DNA from: Mycobacterium colombiense
GTDB taxonomy: Bacteria; Actinomycetota; Actinomycetes; Mycobacteriales; Mycobacteriaceae
Assembly: GCF_003284975.1 (NCBI RefSeq)
Contig: NZ_QMEU01000018.1
Span: 1 to 64,000, forward strand
DNA length: 64,000 nucleotides
Direction: 5' to 3'
Part shown: positions 49,282 to 59,347 of the stretch, piece after piece
Layout: each line of letters starts with the position of its first letter
How positions within the stretch are numbered: the stretch's first letter is position 1
Translations under genes and position numbers: made by a program
The notes under the pieces: model-generated
Database searches by the model: none
What the model was told of the DNA's origin: nothing
What the model saw: the letters and a program-made list of their open reading frames with translations, nothing else

Positions 49282-49635
49282 ATGCACAGCACAGACGCTC
49301 AGCCACCCCGGGGCGGGTCCCATCGCGACGACGTCGCCGACATCCTGGCGCAGCTCGATTGGCACGACCTCACCTGTCAGGCCGACGGCGGCTGCACCAG
49401 CCGCGCCACCCACGTCGTGCACCGCCACGCCGTGGACGGCTGCAACCGGCCCGGCGCGGACCCGCTCGGCAACATCGTCGGCATCGTGTGCACCTGCTGC
49501 CTGCGCGACCTGCAGATCGAGGTGCTGCGGCAGGTGGACCAGATCAGGTCCAGCCCGCACGCCTACTGCCTGACCTGCGGCGTACCGGTACGCCAGCTCA
49601 GTCACGCCTTGCGCGTGACCCAGCTCCGTCAGTAG
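49282..49635 (+). CDS. Hypothetical cysteine/histidine-rich protein, 117 residues
   Basis: I do not recognise this protein. Cysteines are arranged as TCQADGGC, then AVDGC, then IVCTCC and YCLTCG, with nearby histidines (THVVHRHAV); this suggests one or two zinc-binding knuckles. There is no signal peptide or membrane helix. The ATG at 49282 is the likeliest start. It ends 41 bp from the convergent mmpL end. A DNA- or protein-binding role would be a guess. Confidence 0.6.
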   Translation: MHSTDAQPPRGGSHRDDVADILAQLDWHDLTCQADGGCTSRATHVVHRHAVDGCNRPGADPLGNIVGIVCTCCLRDLQIEVLRQVDQIRSSPHAYCLTCGVPVRQLSHALRVTQLRQ

Positions 49636-49675
49636 CGCGGTCGTCGCGAGACCGGTCGGTGTGCGCGCGTGAAGA

Positions 49676-52606
49676 TCAGCGCGGTTGGACCACTCCGCCC
49701 GGTGGGTGCTCGTCGACGTCGTTGAGGATCAACTCGCGCACGGCGGGACGCGGTCCGTACGGTCGCAGCATGGTGCTGGCCGGCCGCGGACGCACGTGCT
49801 GCGGCCACCAGAACCAGCGCCCGAGCAGGGTGGCCAGCGACGGGGTCATGAACGACCGCACGATCAAGGTGTCGAAGAGCAGACCCAGCGCGATCGTCGT
49901 ACCCACCTGGGCCATCACCAGCAGCGGGCTGAACATGAACGTGGCCATGGTCGCGGCGAAGACCAGACCGGCGGAGGTCACCACCGAGCCCGAACCGGCC
50001 ATTGCGCGGATCGTCCCCGTCTTGAGCCCGGCGTGGATTTCCTCTTTGAACCGCGATATCAGCAGCAGGTTGTAGTCCGAGCCGACCGCCAGCAGCAGGA
50101 TGACCGCCATCGCCAGCACCATCCAGTGCAACTTCATGCCCAGGATGTACTGCCACAAGAGCACGGAGAGTCCGAATGAGGCGCCCAGCGACAGCAACAC
50201 GGTACCGACGATCACGAAGGCCGCCACGACGCTTCGGGTGATCACCAGCATGATGATGAAAATCAAAGTGGCCGCGGCGATTCCGGCGATCATCAGGTCG
50301 ATGTTGGAGCCGTCGTGCATGTCCTTGTACGTCGCGGCGGTGCCGCCGAGGTAGACCTTGGCGCCTTCCCAGGGAGTGCCCTTGATCGCCTCGTGCACGG
50401 CCTGCTTGATCGGTTCGATGTGGTTGATGCCTTCAGGAGTCGCCGGGTCGCCTTCATGGGAGATGATCAGCCGGACGGCGTGCCCGTTCGGCGAGATGAA
50501 CTGTTTGAGACCTCGCGCGAAATCCGGGCTCTTGAACGCCTCCGGCGGGAGGTAGAACGTATCGTCGTTTTTCGCTTTGTCGAAGGCGTCGCCCTGCGCG
50601 GTGGCGTTGTCGGACTGCGCTCTCGCCTGTTCGTTAAGGCCCTGCGTGATCGCATAGTTCGACATGATGGTGTCGAGGTTGCGCTGCTGGCTCTCGATCT
50701 GCGGCGGTATCAGCGCGACCAGTTTCGGCTGAATCTTGTCCAGCTTGTCCAGGTTCGCGCTGAGGTTCACGATGTTCTCAGCCACCTGGTCGATGCCGTC
50801 GAGCGCGTTGAAGACCGACCGGAGTGCCCAGCAGACCGGGATGTCGTAACAGTGCTTCTCCCAGTAGAAGTAGCTACGTATCGGCCGGAGGAAGTCGTCG
50901 AAGTTGGCGATGTCGTCGCGCAACCTCTCGGTGATCTGCACGGTTTCCTTGGTGAGCCTGGTGGTTTCGTGCGTCGTGTTGCTGAGATCCTGGGTCACCT
51001 GCATCTGCTCATGCAGTGTTGCCATCGTCTTGTGCAGCTCGTCGGCTTGCTTGAGCAGGTTTGCCGCCTGCTCGTCCTGATAGTGCTGGGTCTGGATTCG
51101 CCCTGCGGCCTGCGCACCCATCTGGAAACCGAGGGTGCTGTGGTCGAGTGGCGTGCCCAACGGCCGGGTGATGGTCTGCACCCGACCGATACCGGGGATG
51201 TGGAAGACCGCCTTGGCGACCTTGTCCAGGACGATGAAGTCGGCCGGATTACGCAGGTCGTGATCGGTCTCGATCATCAACAGCTCAGGATTGAGCCGAG
51301 CCTGGTCGAAGTGCCGGTCCGCGGCGGCATAACCGACATTGGCCGGGGTGTCCGCCGGCAGGAAGTGGCGGTTGTCGTAGTCGGTCTTGTAACCGGGCAG
51401 GGCGAGCAGTCCAACCAGCGCGATCGCGACGGTCACCGCGAGAACCGGTGCGGGCCAGCGGACTACCGCGGTGCCCATGCGACGCCAGCCCCGGGTCTGC
51501 AGCGTGCGCTTCGGATCCATGAGCTTGAAGAACGACGCAACCGTCAGTATTGCCGGAGCCAGCGTCAAAGCCGCCAACACGGCGACCAACATGCCGACCG
51601 CGCAAGGAACCCCCAGCGACTGGAAGTACGGCAGCCGGCAAAAGCTCAGGCAGTACATCGCGCCGGCGATGGTCAGGCCCGATCCCAGCACGACATGCGC
51701 GGTGCTGTGGAACATGGTGTAGAACGCTTGTTCGCGGGTCTCGCCCAGCCCGCGGGCCTCGTGATAGCGGCCGACCACGAAGATCGCGTAGTCCGTCCCG
51801 GCGGCGATCGCCATCAGCACCAGCATGTTGTTGGCGAACGTCGACAGCCCCATGACGCCGTAGTTACCGAGCGTCGCGACGACACCGCGGGCCGCTGCCA
51901 GCTCGATGAACACCATGGCCAGCATGATCAGGACGATGCTGATCGACCGGTAGACGAACAGCAGCATCACGATGATCACCAGGAAGGTGACGAGCGTGAC
52001 CTTCGCGACGCCCTTCTCACCCGCGTGGGACTGATCGGCGAACAGCGGGCCCGCGCCGGTGACGTAGGCCTTGATTCCCGGCGGCGCGGGCACCGAGTCC
52101 ACGATCTTGCGGACGGCCGCGGCGGACTCGTTCGCCAGCCCGCCCCCCATGTTGCCGGCGAGGTAAACCTGGACGTACGCGGCCTTTTGATCGTGGCTCT
52201 GGGAACCCGCCGCCGTCAGCGGATCACTCCAGAAATCCTGGACGTGCTGAACGTGCTTCTTGTCCTGCTCGACGCGCCTGACGATCTCGTCGTAGTAGCG
52301 GTGCGCTTCGGCCCCGAGTGGCTTGTCGCCCTCCAGCAAGATCATGGCCGAGTTGTCGGAGTTGAACTCTTTGAACGTCGATCCGACCTTCATCATCGAC
52401 TGAAAGGACGCCGCGTCGGTGGGACTCATCGACACCGAGTGGGTTTTGGCGACGACCTCCAGCTGCGGGGCCACGGTGTTGGTGACGAACACGATGCCCA
52501 ACCACACCAGGACGATCGGCAGCGCCAGCCGGTGGATCATCCGCGGCAGGAACGGCGGGATCAGCGGCTGGTCGACGCGCGGCGGAACCTCGGCTGGTTC
52601 GCTCAT
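49676..52606 (-). CDS. MmpL-family RND lipid/siderophore transporter (MmpL4/5-like)
   Basis: This 976-residue inner-membrane transporter has 12 predicted helices and two large periplasmic loops. Helix 1 is [21 protein letters not shown]; the first MMPL domain contains [19 protein letters not shown]; the second contains [20 protein letters not shown], where the paired Asp-Tyr residues carry protons. The loop segment [14 protein letters not shown] is characteristic of the siderophore-type MmpL4/MmpL5 group. Its ATG overlaps the mmpS stop by 4 bases. Here mmpL, mmpS and the TetR gene are all on one strand, unlike the divergent TetR at M. tuberculosis mmpS4-mmpL4. Confidence 0.9.
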   Translation of the reverse strand: MSEPAEVPPRVDQPLIPPFLPRMIHRLALPIVLVWLGIVFVTNTVAPQLEVVAKTHSVSMSPTDAASFQSMMKVGSTFKEFNSDNSAMILLEGDKPLGAEAHRYYDEIVRRVEQDKKHVQHVQDFWSDPLTAAGSQSHDQKAAYVQVYLAGNMGGGLANESAAAVRKIVDSVPAPPGIKAYVTGAGPLFADQSHAGEKGVAKVTLVTFLVIIVMLLFVYRSISIVLIMLAMVFIELAAARGVVATLGNYGVMGLSTFANNMLVLMAIAAGTDYAIFVVGRYHEARGLGETREQAFYTMFHSTAHVVLGSGLTIAGAMYCLSFCRLPYFQSLGVPCAVGMLVAVLAALTLAPAILTVASFFKLMDPKRTLQTRGWRRMGTAVVRWPAPVLAVTVAIALVGLLALPGYKTDYDNRHFLPADTPANVGYAAADRHFDQARLNPELLMIETDHDLRNPADFIVLDKVAKAVFHIPGIGRVQTITRPLGTPLDHSTLGFQMGAQAAGRIQTQHYQDEQAANLLKQADELHKTMATLHEQMQVTQDLSNTTHETTRLTKETVQITERLRDDIANFDDFLRPIRSYFYWEKHCYDIPVCWALRSVFNALDGIDQVAENIVNLSANLDKLDKIQPKLVALIPPQIESQQRNLDTIMSNYAITQGLNEQARAQSDNATAQGDAFDKAKNDDTFYLPPEAFKSPDFARGLKQFISPNGHAVRLIISHEGDPATPEGINHIEPIKQAVHEAIKGTPWEGAKVYLGGTAATYKDMHDGSNIDLMIAGIAAATLIFIIMLVITRSVVAAFVIVGTVLLSLGASFGLSVLLWQYILGMKLHWMVLAMAVILLLAVGSDYNLLLISRFKEEIHAGLKTGTIRAMAGSGSVVTSAGLVFAATMATFMFSPLLVMAQVGTTIALGLLFDTLIVRSFMTPSLATLLGRWFWWPQHVRPRPASTMLRPYGPRPAVRELILNDVDEHPPGGVVQPR

Positions 52607-53151
52607 GCTGACTTGTCCAGGCAATAGACGAAGGCGTTGACGGTTTGGTTGGGATCTGAGCGATTCGGAGTCTTGATGACGTCACCACTCCCGTCGTGCT
52701 TGTTCACCACGAATTGGCAGGCGATCCAACTGCCGTCTCCTTGCGCCACCAGGTTTGCCGGGATACCGGGCTTCGTTGAACTCAATACTTTGCTCCAGGG
52801 CAACGGCACGTTGAGGGCCTGCTGTGGGTGGGAGTTTTCGTCGAGGTAGTTGATGGTTGCCGTGCTGCCCGGTGGGCCCCAGACCTGGAGCGTGATCGTC
52901 TTGGCGTTGAACTCGTCGAGCACCTCGCCCGAGGTGCCGCCACCGAACGAACCGCGGTGGACGCCGAAGACGCCGTGCAATCGGTACACGACGAATCCCG
53001 ACAGCGCGACGACAGCCGCGATCGTGAGCACCAGCCAGAAACGCGCCAAAAACCCCTTTTTCCTAGGGCGCTGCGGAGCGGCCATTTCGCCCTCCCTGTC
53101 GGCGGAGCCCTGCTTCTTCAGCGGCTCGGTCCTTGGCTCAGTCGTCGTCAT
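52603..53151 (-). CDS. MmpS-family periplasmic accessory protein
   Basis: This 182-residue protein has a cytosolic N-terminus of about 45 residues, one transmembrane helix ([21 protein letters not shown]) and a periplasmic beta-rich domain ([42 protein letters not shown]). It pairs with MmpL to move lipids or siderophores outwards. GGAG lies 5 bases before the ATG at 53151. It overlaps mmpL by 4 bases and follows the TetR gene by 72 bp. Confidence 0.9.
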   Translation of the reverse strand: MTTTEPRTEPLKKQGSADREGEMAAPQRPRKKGFLARFWLVLTIAAVVALSGFVVYRLHGVFGVHRGSFGGGTSGEVLDEFNAKTITLQVWGPPGSTATINYLDENSHPQQALNVPLPWSKVLSSTKPGIPANLVAQGDGSWIACQFVVNKHDGSGDVIKTPNRSDPNQTVNAFVYCLDKSA

Positions 53152-53223
53152 GGACGCTCCAAGTCCTTCCCGTTCACCGGTTGTAGTTCGCCAAGCCACA
53201 GCCCCCCGGCCTCCTCTCTGCGT

Positions 53224-53892
53224 TCATTGCGATCCCGAGATGAGCCCGACGCACGTAGCCGTCAGCAGGCGGGTCAGCGCGGACGCGAAGTCCAGATTCC
53301 ATTCGGGGGGAACCACTTCCGGCTCCTCGGCGTAGGCGTCGGTGAGCCGTTCCGGCGGGTTCGCGACCTGCCACAGCGTGGCCGCCAACGAGTACGCGGC
53401 CAGCAGGATGTCGAGCGACCCCGATCGCCCGAGTTCGGGCAGCGCGCTCTCGATGGAATCGGCGAGCGAGAGCGTGGCGGCGGTACTGATGCGCTTGACC
53501 TCGATGACCCGTTCGGCGTCCACCTCGTGTTCGAGGTGCAGGTGCAGGTTGGCCAGCAGGTCACAGAACAGCGGGTCGTCGGCCAGGGCTTCGGCCAGCG
53601 TCTCGGCGATGCGCGAGGGCGACTTCGCGCCCGGCTCGGCCAGCTTCTCGGACACGATGTTCGACCATCGCACCCAACCCTCGGCGGACAGGTGCAGCAG
53701 AACTTCTTTGTGCGAGGTGAAGTAGCGGCGCACCGCCGAATAGTGAATTCCGGCACGGCTGGCGACCGCGGTCAGGGTGACCGACGCGACGCCCGTTTCC
53801 ATCGCCAGCGAGCGTGCGGCTTCCACGAGGGCCTCCGCACGTTGGCGCTTCTTTTCCTCCGTGCGGGCGCGCTGGAATGTTAGTTGCGCCAC
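53224..53892 (-). CDS. TetR-family regulator of the mmpS-mmpL operon
   Basis: This 222-residue protein has an N-terminal HTH (ASVTLTAVASRAGIHYSAVRRYFTSHKEVLLHLS) and a helical ligand domain. A GTG at 53910 would add six residues but lies inside a direct repeat; the GTG at 53892 is chosen so that the repeats stay upstream. It is the first gene of the TetR-mmpS-mmpL unit and is divergent from the DipZ-like gene. It probably represses its own operon. Confidence 0.85.
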   Translation of the reverse strand: MAQLTFQRARTEEKKRQRAEALVEAARSLAMETGVASVTLTAVASRAGIHYSAVRRYFTSHKEVLLHLSAEGWVRWSNIVSEKLAEPGAKSPSRIAETLAEALADDPLFCDLLANLHLHLEHEVDAERVIEVKRISTAATLSLADSIESALPELGRSGSLDILLAAYSLAATLWQVANPPERLTDAYAEEPEVVPPEWNLDFASALTRLLTATCVGLISGSQ

Positions 53893-53902
53893 CGGCTGAG
53901 CG

Positions 53903-53946
53903 TAACGCACGTTGTGTGATTTGCATAACGCACGTCATGTGATTTG
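53903..53946. promoter_or_regulatory. Two 21-bp direct repeats between TetR and the DipZ-like gene
   Basis: Two copies (53903-53923 and 53926-53946) begin TAACGCACGT and end GTGATTTG, with a 23-bp period and two mismatches in the middle. They are likely TetR operators overlapping the divergent promoters. Confidence 0.65.
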
Positions 53947-54021
53947 TAGCGCGGTCACAGCCGGGCGCCGAAACAGGTAAAGGTGTAGCCATGCTCATCA
54001 CCCGGCGTCCCGAATAAGCAC

Positions 54022-55755
54022 GTGCAGACCATCGCCCTGATCGGGTTCCTCGGCGGCCTGATCACCGGTATCTCGCCGTGCATCCTGCCGGTCCTTCCGG
54101 TGGTGCTCTTGTCCGGCATGGACAGCGGACGCGCCCGCGGCGTGAGTTCCGCCGCGCGGCCGTACCTGGTGATCGCGGGCCTGGTATGCAGCTTCAGCCT
54201 GGCCACGTTGATCGGTTCCGCGCTGCTGACGGCGCTGCACCTGCCGCAGGACGCGATCCGGTGGGCCGCCTTGGTGGTGCTGGTGCTGATCGGCGTGGGG
54301 CTGATCTTCCCGCCGGTGCAGCACCTGCTCGAGCGCCCGTTCGTATACTTTCCGCAACGCCAAATCGGCTCTGGCGCAGACGGTTTCGGGTTGGGCCTGA
54401 CGCTGGGCGCGCTGTATGTACCGTGCGCGGGCCCGGTGCTGGCCGCCATTGTGGTGGCCGGCGGCACCTCGTCGATCGGTCCCGGTGCGCTGGTGCTGAC
54501 GGCGACCTTCGCCATCGGCACCGCGTTGCCGTTACTGGCCTTCGCACTGGCCGGGCGGCGCGTCGCCGAACGCGTGGCCGCGTTCCGCCGTCGGCAGCGC
54601 GCGATTCAGGTCGCCGGCGGGATAGCGATGATCGTGCTGGCGGTGGCGCTGGTGTTCAACCTGCCGGCGATGCTGCAGCGCGCCGTGCCCGACTACACGA
54701 CGGCCATGCAGAACAGGTTGGGCGCCAACGACATCGAGCGCAGCCTGGGCCCTGCCCCCGCGCAGCGGTCGACTCAGGGCGGGCTGCAGCTGAGCCGGCC
54801 CGGCACCACCATCGACGGCGCGCTGAGCGACTGCTCGAGCGGCTCCGCCGACCTACAGCAGTGCGGACCGGCCCCCGCGCTCACCGGCCTCACCGGGTGG
54901 CTCAACACCCCGGACGGCAAGCCGCTGGACCCCGCATCGGTGCGCGGCAAGGTGATCCTGATCGACTTCTGGGCCTACTCGTGCATCAACTGCCAGCGCG
55001 CCATCCCGCATGTGATCGATTGGTACAACCGGTATCGCGACAACGGACTCCTCGTCATCGGGGTGCACACCCCCGAGTACGCCTTCGAGCGGGTGCCCGC
55101 CAATGTGGCCAGCGGCGCCGCCGACCTGCACATCACCTATCCCATCGCGCTGGACAACGACTACGCGACGTGGAACAACTTCGGAAACCTGTACTGGCCC
55201 GCCGAGTATCTGATCGACGCGAACGGGCAAGTGCGGCATACCAAATTCGGCGAGGGTGACTACAACGGCACCGAAAAGCTGATCCGCACGCTACTGGTCG
55301 ACGCCCATCCCGGCGCCCGGTTGCCCGCACCGTCCAGTTCCGCCGACAAGACTCCGCAGACCAGGCTCACACCCGAGACCTACCTCGGTGTCGGTAAGTC
55401 CGGAAACTACGGCGGCACCGGGGATTACAGGCAGGGCGCCGCAACGCTGAACTACCCGCCGAACCTGGCCGACGACAAGTTCGCCCTGCGCGGCCGGTGG
55501 ACGCTGGACGACCAGGGGGCCACCGCCTACGGCGACGACTCGGCCGTCCGACTGAACTACTCCGCGAAGGACGTCTACGCCGTCGTCGGCGGGACCGGCA
55601 CCCTCACCGTGACCCGGGACGGCAAGACCACCACGACACCGATCGGCGGAGCGCCCACGTTGCACCGGATCGTCGCCGACGACGCCGCGCATCGCGATCA
55701 GCTGGACATGCACGTCAGCAAGGGCCTGCAGGTGTTTTCGTTCACGTTCGGCTAG
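54022..55755 (+). CDS. DipZ/CcdA-thioredoxin fusion protein
   Basis: This 577-residue protein has a CcdA-type membrane domain (1-~215) with Cys20 and Cys135 in PCILP and PCAGP contexts. An extracytosolic TlpA-like thioredoxin domain (~285-430) follows with the active site C321-I-N-C324. A C-terminal beta-sandwich, carbohydrate-binding-like domain (~465-577) comes last. This is the architecture of M. tuberculosis DipZ (Rv2874). It carries electrons across the membrane to reduce disulfides outside. The GTG start has no strong ribosome binding site. It is divergent from TetR-mmpS-mmpL and may share its operator. Confidence 0.87.
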   Translation: MQTIALIGFLGGLITGISPCILPVLPVVLLSGMDSGRARGVSSAARPYLVIAGLVCSFSLATLIGSALLTALHLPQDAIRWAALVVLVLIGVGLIFPPVQHLLERPFVYFPQRQIGSGADGFGLGLTLGALYVPCAGPVLAAIVVAGGTSSIGPGALVLTATFAIGTALPLLAFALAGRRVAERVAAFRRRQRAIQVAGGIAMIVLAVALVFNLPAMLQRAVPDYTTAMQNRLGANDIERSLGPAPAQRSTQGGLQLSRPGTTIDGALSDCSSGSADLQQCGPAPALTGLTGWLNTPDGKPLDPASVRGKVILIDFWAYSCINCQRAIPHVIDWYNRYRDNGLLVIGVHTPEYAFERVPANVASGAADLHITYPIALDNDYATWNNFGNLYWPAEYLIDANGQVRHTKFGEGDYNGTEKLIRTLLVDAHPGARLPAPSSSADKTPQTRLTPETYLGVGKSGNYGGTGDYRQGAATLNYPPNLADDKFALRGRWTLDDQGATAYGDDSAVRLNYSAKDVYAVVGGTGTLTVTRDGKTTTTPIGGAPTLHRIVADDAAHRDQLDMHVSKGLQVFSFTFG

Positions 55756-55764
55756 CCGGCGCGC

Positions 55765-56619
55765 TCACGACTTCCTGGCGAGGCCGCCCAGCATGGCAAC
55801 GATCACGCCGAGCGCGACCAGGGCGGCGCCGGCGAGCAGCGTGACGTTGAGCCATTGGTGCATTCCGGCTTCGGCGTGCCCGGCCATCACCTCGGCTACC
55901 ACCCGGACGTTGCCGGTGGTGTGGTTGAGCGCGCCGTTGAGGTAACCGCCGGCAACCTCGATGCCGGCCCACCCGGCCGCGCCGACGAGCAGCGCCGAGA
56001 CGCCCAGACTGCTCAGCGCCTTGCCGCGGCGGCGCGCGGTGGCCAGCGTGAGCACCGCGCAGACACCGCACAGCGCCGCCGCACCGACGCTCACCCACGG
56101 GCCCCAGGTGGCCAGCGGACTCAGCCGTCCCTGCCGCATCGACTTCGGTACCGAAACAGTAAGTGGGACAGTCAGTTTCGCGGGGACCGTCACGTTGTGG
56201 CGGCGCAGCAGCGGCTGGATCGAGGGGTCCTTGAGCATCGGCGCCACGTCGACCGCCCACTGGTTGCCGTTCTCGGCGACCGCCGGGTCGCTGAACAGCC
56301 AGCCGTGCACCGAACGGTTCGCCTGGGCGAACAGCGGCGGGAATGCCGGGCCGGCGGTGAAGTCGCCGGCCGCCTGGCGCACCTCGGAAGTATCGAGCGG
56401 GTAGCGGCCCCCACCATGCTCGGCGGCCAGAGTCGTTGCCCGAGCGGTTAATTCGTCCGCCATGGCGGACTGCAGAGCCGGGTCGGTCGCCGCGCGCTGC
56501 GCCAGCGCGGCGTAGCCGTCGGCGTCAACGACGTGCAGCTGCGTCCACGCCGCGGGGATCGCCATTGCCAACGTGAGCGTGGTGATGAGCCACAACAACA
56601 CGGTCGCCGCGAATCGCAC
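55765..56619 (-). CDS. Membrane protein, 284 residues
   Basis: The first helix is FAATVLLWLITTLTLAMAIPA. A large extracytosolic domain of about 140 residues follows (rich in Ala, with NRSVHGWLFSDPAV and PLTVSVPKSM). Three more helices close the protein (WVSVGAAALCGVCAVLTLA, SLGVSALLVGAAGWAGIEVAG, WLNVTLLAGAALVALGVIVAML). I do not recognise a family. The GTG at 56619 is chosen; a TTG at 56637 overlaps the DinB stop. Confidence 0.65.
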   Translation of the reverse strand: MRFAATVLLWLITTLTLAMAIPAAWTQLHVVDADGYAALAQRAATDPALQSAMADELTARATTLAAEHGGGRYPLDTSEVRQAAGDFTAGPAFPPLFAQANRSVHGWLFSDPAVAENGNQWAVDVAPMLKDPSIQPLLRRHNVTVPAKLTVPLTVSVPKSMRQGRLSPLATWGPWVSVGAAALCGVCAVLTLATARRRGKALSSLGVSALLVGAAGWAGIEVAGGYLNGALNHTTGNVRVVAEVMAGHAEAGMHQWLNVTLLAGAALVALGVIVAMLGGLARKS

Positions 56620-56629
56620 GCCTGCGAAT

Positions 56630-57148
56630 CTACGCAATCCCCCGCACGTAGGCGGCCTGCCCCAGGTGCTGGGCGCAGTCGTCGATGATGCTCACCAACC
56701 GCGCGCTGGCGGTGACCGGCGGATCCCAGTTGGTGTCCACGACGCGGGCCAGCTCCTGCGCGCTCACCCCGGCGACGTACTCGAGGGTGAACTTGTGCAC
56801 CGCGTGGTAGTAGCCGGAAAGCAGGTCCGCGGGCGCCTTCACCTTGGCCACGTCGTCGGGCCCGTGCCCGTAGCCGGTGTCGTTGCGCGGCAGGTCCAGT
56901 CCGAACCGGTCCACCCAGCCGTCGCGGAACCACACCTGCTCCACGCCGGCGACGTCGGCGAGCTGGAGGTCCTGAATGCGCGCGCTGTGCCACAACAGCC
57001 ACGCGATGCTGTTGGCGCCCGGGGCCGGCCGGTAACCGGACACCTCGTCAGTCAGCGCCTCGGTGATCTCGTCGACGTGTTCGATCAGCCGAGTGAACGC
57101 GTCGCGCAGGAGCTCTTGCAAAACGGCGGCATCGTCGGTGCGGGCCAT
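56630..57148 (-). CDS. DinB-superfamily (DUF664) protein
   Basis: This 172-residue protein has the four-helix DinB/mycothiol-transferase fold: LLRDAFTRLIEHVDEIT, IAWLLWHSARIQDLQLADVAG (first His), YYHAVHKFTLEYV and IIDDCAQHLGQAAYVRG (last His). The three conserved histidines suggest a divalent metal. Related proteins use mycothiol, made by MshA in this window, as cofactor; this is inferred. The ATG lies 7 bases after TAGTGT (57156-57161), a leaderless start. Confidence 0.85.
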   Translation of the reverse strand: MARTDDAAVLQELLRDAFTRLIEHVDEITEALTDEVSGYRPAPGANSIAWLLWHSARIQDLQLADVAGVEQVWFRDGWVDRFGLDLPRNDTGYGHGPDDVAKVKAPADLLSGYYHAVHKFTLEYVAGVSAQELARVVDTNWDPPVTASARLVSIIDDCAQHLGQAAYVRGIA

Positions 57149-57155
57149 GTTCGCG

Positions 57156-57161
57156 ACACTA
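57156..57161 (-). promoter_or_regulatory. Leaderless -10 element for the DinB gene
   Basis: TAGTGT on the minus strand, 7 bases before the ATG at 57148. Confidence 0.5.
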
Positions 57162-57554
57162 CGGGAGGATCCCGTGAAAGACCGCTTCGACGTTGTTGCC
57201 GTCGGGATCGCGCACGAAGGCCCCGAAGTATCCGGGGTGGTATTCCGGCCAGAGCCGGGGCGCGTGCAGCGGCTCGGCGCCCAACTCGACGGCCACCTCG
57301 TAGAAGGCGCGCACGGCGTGCTCGTCGGCCGCCTCGAAAGCGAGGTGGACTTCCCGATTCGGTCCGGCGAGCTCGCCCGAGATCCAGAACGCCGGCTTGC
57401 CCGCCCGCCCGTACCCGATGGCGCGACCGACATCCAGCTGCCGGGAGTACCCCAGCGTCCCCAGCACCGCGTCGTAGAACCGCTGAGATTTGGCGTAGTC
57501 GGCGCAGTTGATTCCCACGTGATCGATCACGGGGACGATCCTGGCACGAGCCAC
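57159..57554 (-). CDS. VOC/glyoxalase family protein
   Basis: This 131-residue protein has the paired beta-alpha-beta-beta-beta modules of the vicinal oxygen chelate fold: IDHVGINCADYAKSQRFYDAVLGTLGY, VHLAFEAADEHAVRAFYE and YFGAFVRDPDGNNVEAVFHG. A His/Glu metal set is possible. The role is unknown; detoxification or dioxygenase chemistry are family options. It is divergent from the D-aminoacylase gene by 23 bp and precedes the DinB gene. Confidence 0.85.
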   Translation of the reverse strand: MARARIVPVIDHVGINCADYAKSQRFYDAVLGTLGYSRQLDVGRAIGYGRAGKPAFWISGELAGPNREVHLAFEAADEHAVRAFYEVAVELGAEPLHAPRLWPEYHPGYFGAFVRDPDGNNVEAVFHGILP

Positions 57555-57565
57555 CGCAACGGTCG

Positions 57566-57571
57566 TAGATT
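57566..57571 (+). promoter_or_regulatory. Leaderless -10 element for the amidohydrolase gene
   Basis: TAGATT ends 6 bases before the ATG at 57578; no Shine-Dalgarno is present. Confidence 0.5.
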
Positions 57572-57577
57572 GTTTGG

Positions 57578-59308
57578 ATGACTTACGACCTCATCATCCG
57601 CAACGGCACCATCGTCGACGGGCTGGGCGGTGAGCCGTACGTCGGCGACGTGGCGGTGCGCGACGGCGTCATCGCGGCCGTCGGCAACGTCAACGGCGAG
57701 GCCGCGGCGCGCGAGATCGACGCCACCGGCCTGCTAATCACGCCCGGCTTCGTCGACCTGCACACCCACTACGACGGCCAGTCCATCTGGTCGGAACGCC
57801 TGACCCCGTCGTCCGCGCACGGCGTGACGACGGTGGTGATGGGCAACTGTGGGGTGGGCTTCGCGCCCTGCCGCCAGTCCGACCACGACGTGCTCGTCGA
57901 CGTGATGGCCGGTGTGGAAGACATTCCCGGCGTCGTCATGACCGACGGCCTGCCGTGGACGTGGGAGACGTTCCCCGAATACCTGGACGCGCTCGAGTCG
58001 GGCAGGCGGGACATCGACGTGGCGGCGTATCTGCCGCACTCGCCGCTGCGGGTGTACGTGATGGGCCAGCGCGGGGCCGACCGCGAGCCGGCCACCGCAG
58101 ACGACCTGGCCAGGATGCGGGAGCTGGCCAAGGAGGCGATCGAGGTCGGCGCGCTGGGCTTCGCGTCGTCGCGGCTGACCATCCACAAGACCGAAAGCGG
58201 TTCGCCCATACCGAGTTACGAGGCCGCCCGCGAGGAGATCGAGGAGATCGCCCGCGGTGTCGTGGACGGCGGCGGCGGGCTGCTGCAGTTCGTCCCGGAC
58301 ATCCCGTCGGGCGGCTATCAGCCGGTCTTGCAGACGGTGTTCGACGTCGCCGAGGACGTCGGGCTGCCGGTCACCTTCACCCTCGTCGTCGCCAACTCCG
58401 GCGACCCGTCCTGGCCGGATGCCATCACGATGATCGAGAAGGCCAATGCTGCCGGCGGTGACGTCACGGCGCAGCTGCTGCCCCGCCCGATCGGCTTGAT
58501 CATCGGCCTGCAGCTGACGGCCAACCCGTTCGTGCTCTACCCCAGCTACCGCGAGATCGCGCACCTGCCGCTGGCCGAGCGGGTCGCCGAGATGCGCAAG
58601 CCCGAGGTCCGTGCCCGCATCCTGGCCGACAAGCCCGGCCAGGGACACCCGATCCTGTACGTGGCCCAGATGTGGGACTGGATCTTCCCGTTGGGCGACA
58701 CCCCCGACTACGAGCCCGACCCGTCCACCAGCATCGGCGCCCGCGCCCGCGCCCGCGGTGTGGACCCGATGGAGGAGGCCTACGACCGGCTGCTCGACGA
58801 CGACGGCCGGGCCATGCTGTTGGTCGCGACCAGCAACCTGCAGAACAACTCGCTGGACACGGTCGGCGAACTGCTGCACCGCGACGACGTGGTGCTCGGT
58901 CTCGGCGACGGCGGGGCGCACTACGGGATGATCTGCGACGCCAGTTACTCCACCTACTTCCTGACGCACTGGGCACGCGACCGCAAGGCCGGACGGTTCA
59001 CGGTGCCTGAGGCGGTCCGCGAGCTCACGTCAGTGCCGGCCCGCGTCGCCGGCCTGGGTGATCGCGGCCGAATCGCGGTGGGCTACAAGGCCGATCTCAA
59101 CGTCATCGACCACGCCGCCCTGCGGCTGCACAAGCCGGTAATCAGCTACGACCTGCCCGCCGGGGGGCGGCGCCTGGACCAGACCGCCGAGGGGTATGTC
59201 GCCACGATCGTGACCGGGCAAGTGATCGCCGAAAACGGCGTTCCCACCGACGCCCGCCCAGGCAAGTTGGTCCGTGGGCGCCAGCCCGTCCCCGTAGCCT
59301 CGCGATAA
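57578..59308 (+). CDS. N-acyl-D-amino-acid deacylase-like amidohydrolase
   Basis: This 576-residue protein is a member of the amidohydrolase superfamily, D-aminoacylase group. The start (YDLIIRNGTIVDGLGGEPYVGDVAVRDG) and GFVDLHTHYDGQ (metal-binding HxH) are typical. GNCGVGFAPC, GALGFASSRLTIHKTES and VLGLGDGGAHYG (Asp/His) follow, and the C-terminal segment IAVGYKADLNVID is the usual small beta-barrel return. It hydrolyses N-acyl D-amino acids or a related amide in the cytosol; the exact substrate is unknown. It is divergent from the VOC gene. Confidence 0.88.
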   Translation: MTYDLIIRNGTIVDGLGGEPYVGDVAVRDGVIAAVGNVNGEAAAREIDATGLLITPGFVDLHTHYDGQSIWSERLTPSSAHGVTTVVMGNCGVGFAPCRQSDHDVLVDVMAGVEDIPGVVMTDGLPWTWETFPEYLDALESGRRDIDVAAYLPHSPLRVYVMGQRGADREPATADDLARMRELAKEAIEVGALGFASSRLTIHKTESGSPIPSYEAAREEIEEIARGVVDGGGGLLQFVPDIPSGGYQPVLQTVFDVAEDVGLPVTFTLVVANSGDPSWPDAITMIEKANAAGGDVTAQLLPRPIGLIIGLQLTANPFVLYPSYREIAHLPLAERVAEMRKPEVRARILADKPGQGHPILYVAQMWDWIFPLGDTPDYEPDPSTSIGARARARGVDPMEEAYDRLLDDDGRAMLLVATSNLQNNSLDTVGELLHRDDVVLGLGDGGAHYGMICDASYSTYFLTHWARDRKAGRFTVPEAVRELTSVPARVAGLGDRGRIAVGYKADLNVIDHAALRLHKPVISYDLPAGGRRLDQTAEGYVATIVTGQVIAENGVPTDARPGKLVRGRQPVPVASR

Positions 59309-59334
59309 CGCCACCAAAAGTGGCATATACCAGC

Positions 59335-59340
59335 TAAGTT
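59335..59340 (+). promoter_or_regulatory. Leaderless -10 element for the PPE gene
   Basis: TAAGTT ends 7 bases before the GTG at 59348. Confidence 0.55.
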
Positions 59341-59347
59341 GGGTTCC

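Noticed and set aside
53152..53223. IdeR iron box ahead of mmpS
   Set aside because: I looked for TTAGGTTAGGCTAACC-type sequence because mmpS4-mmpL4 is iron-regulated in M. tuberculosis, but none is visible here.
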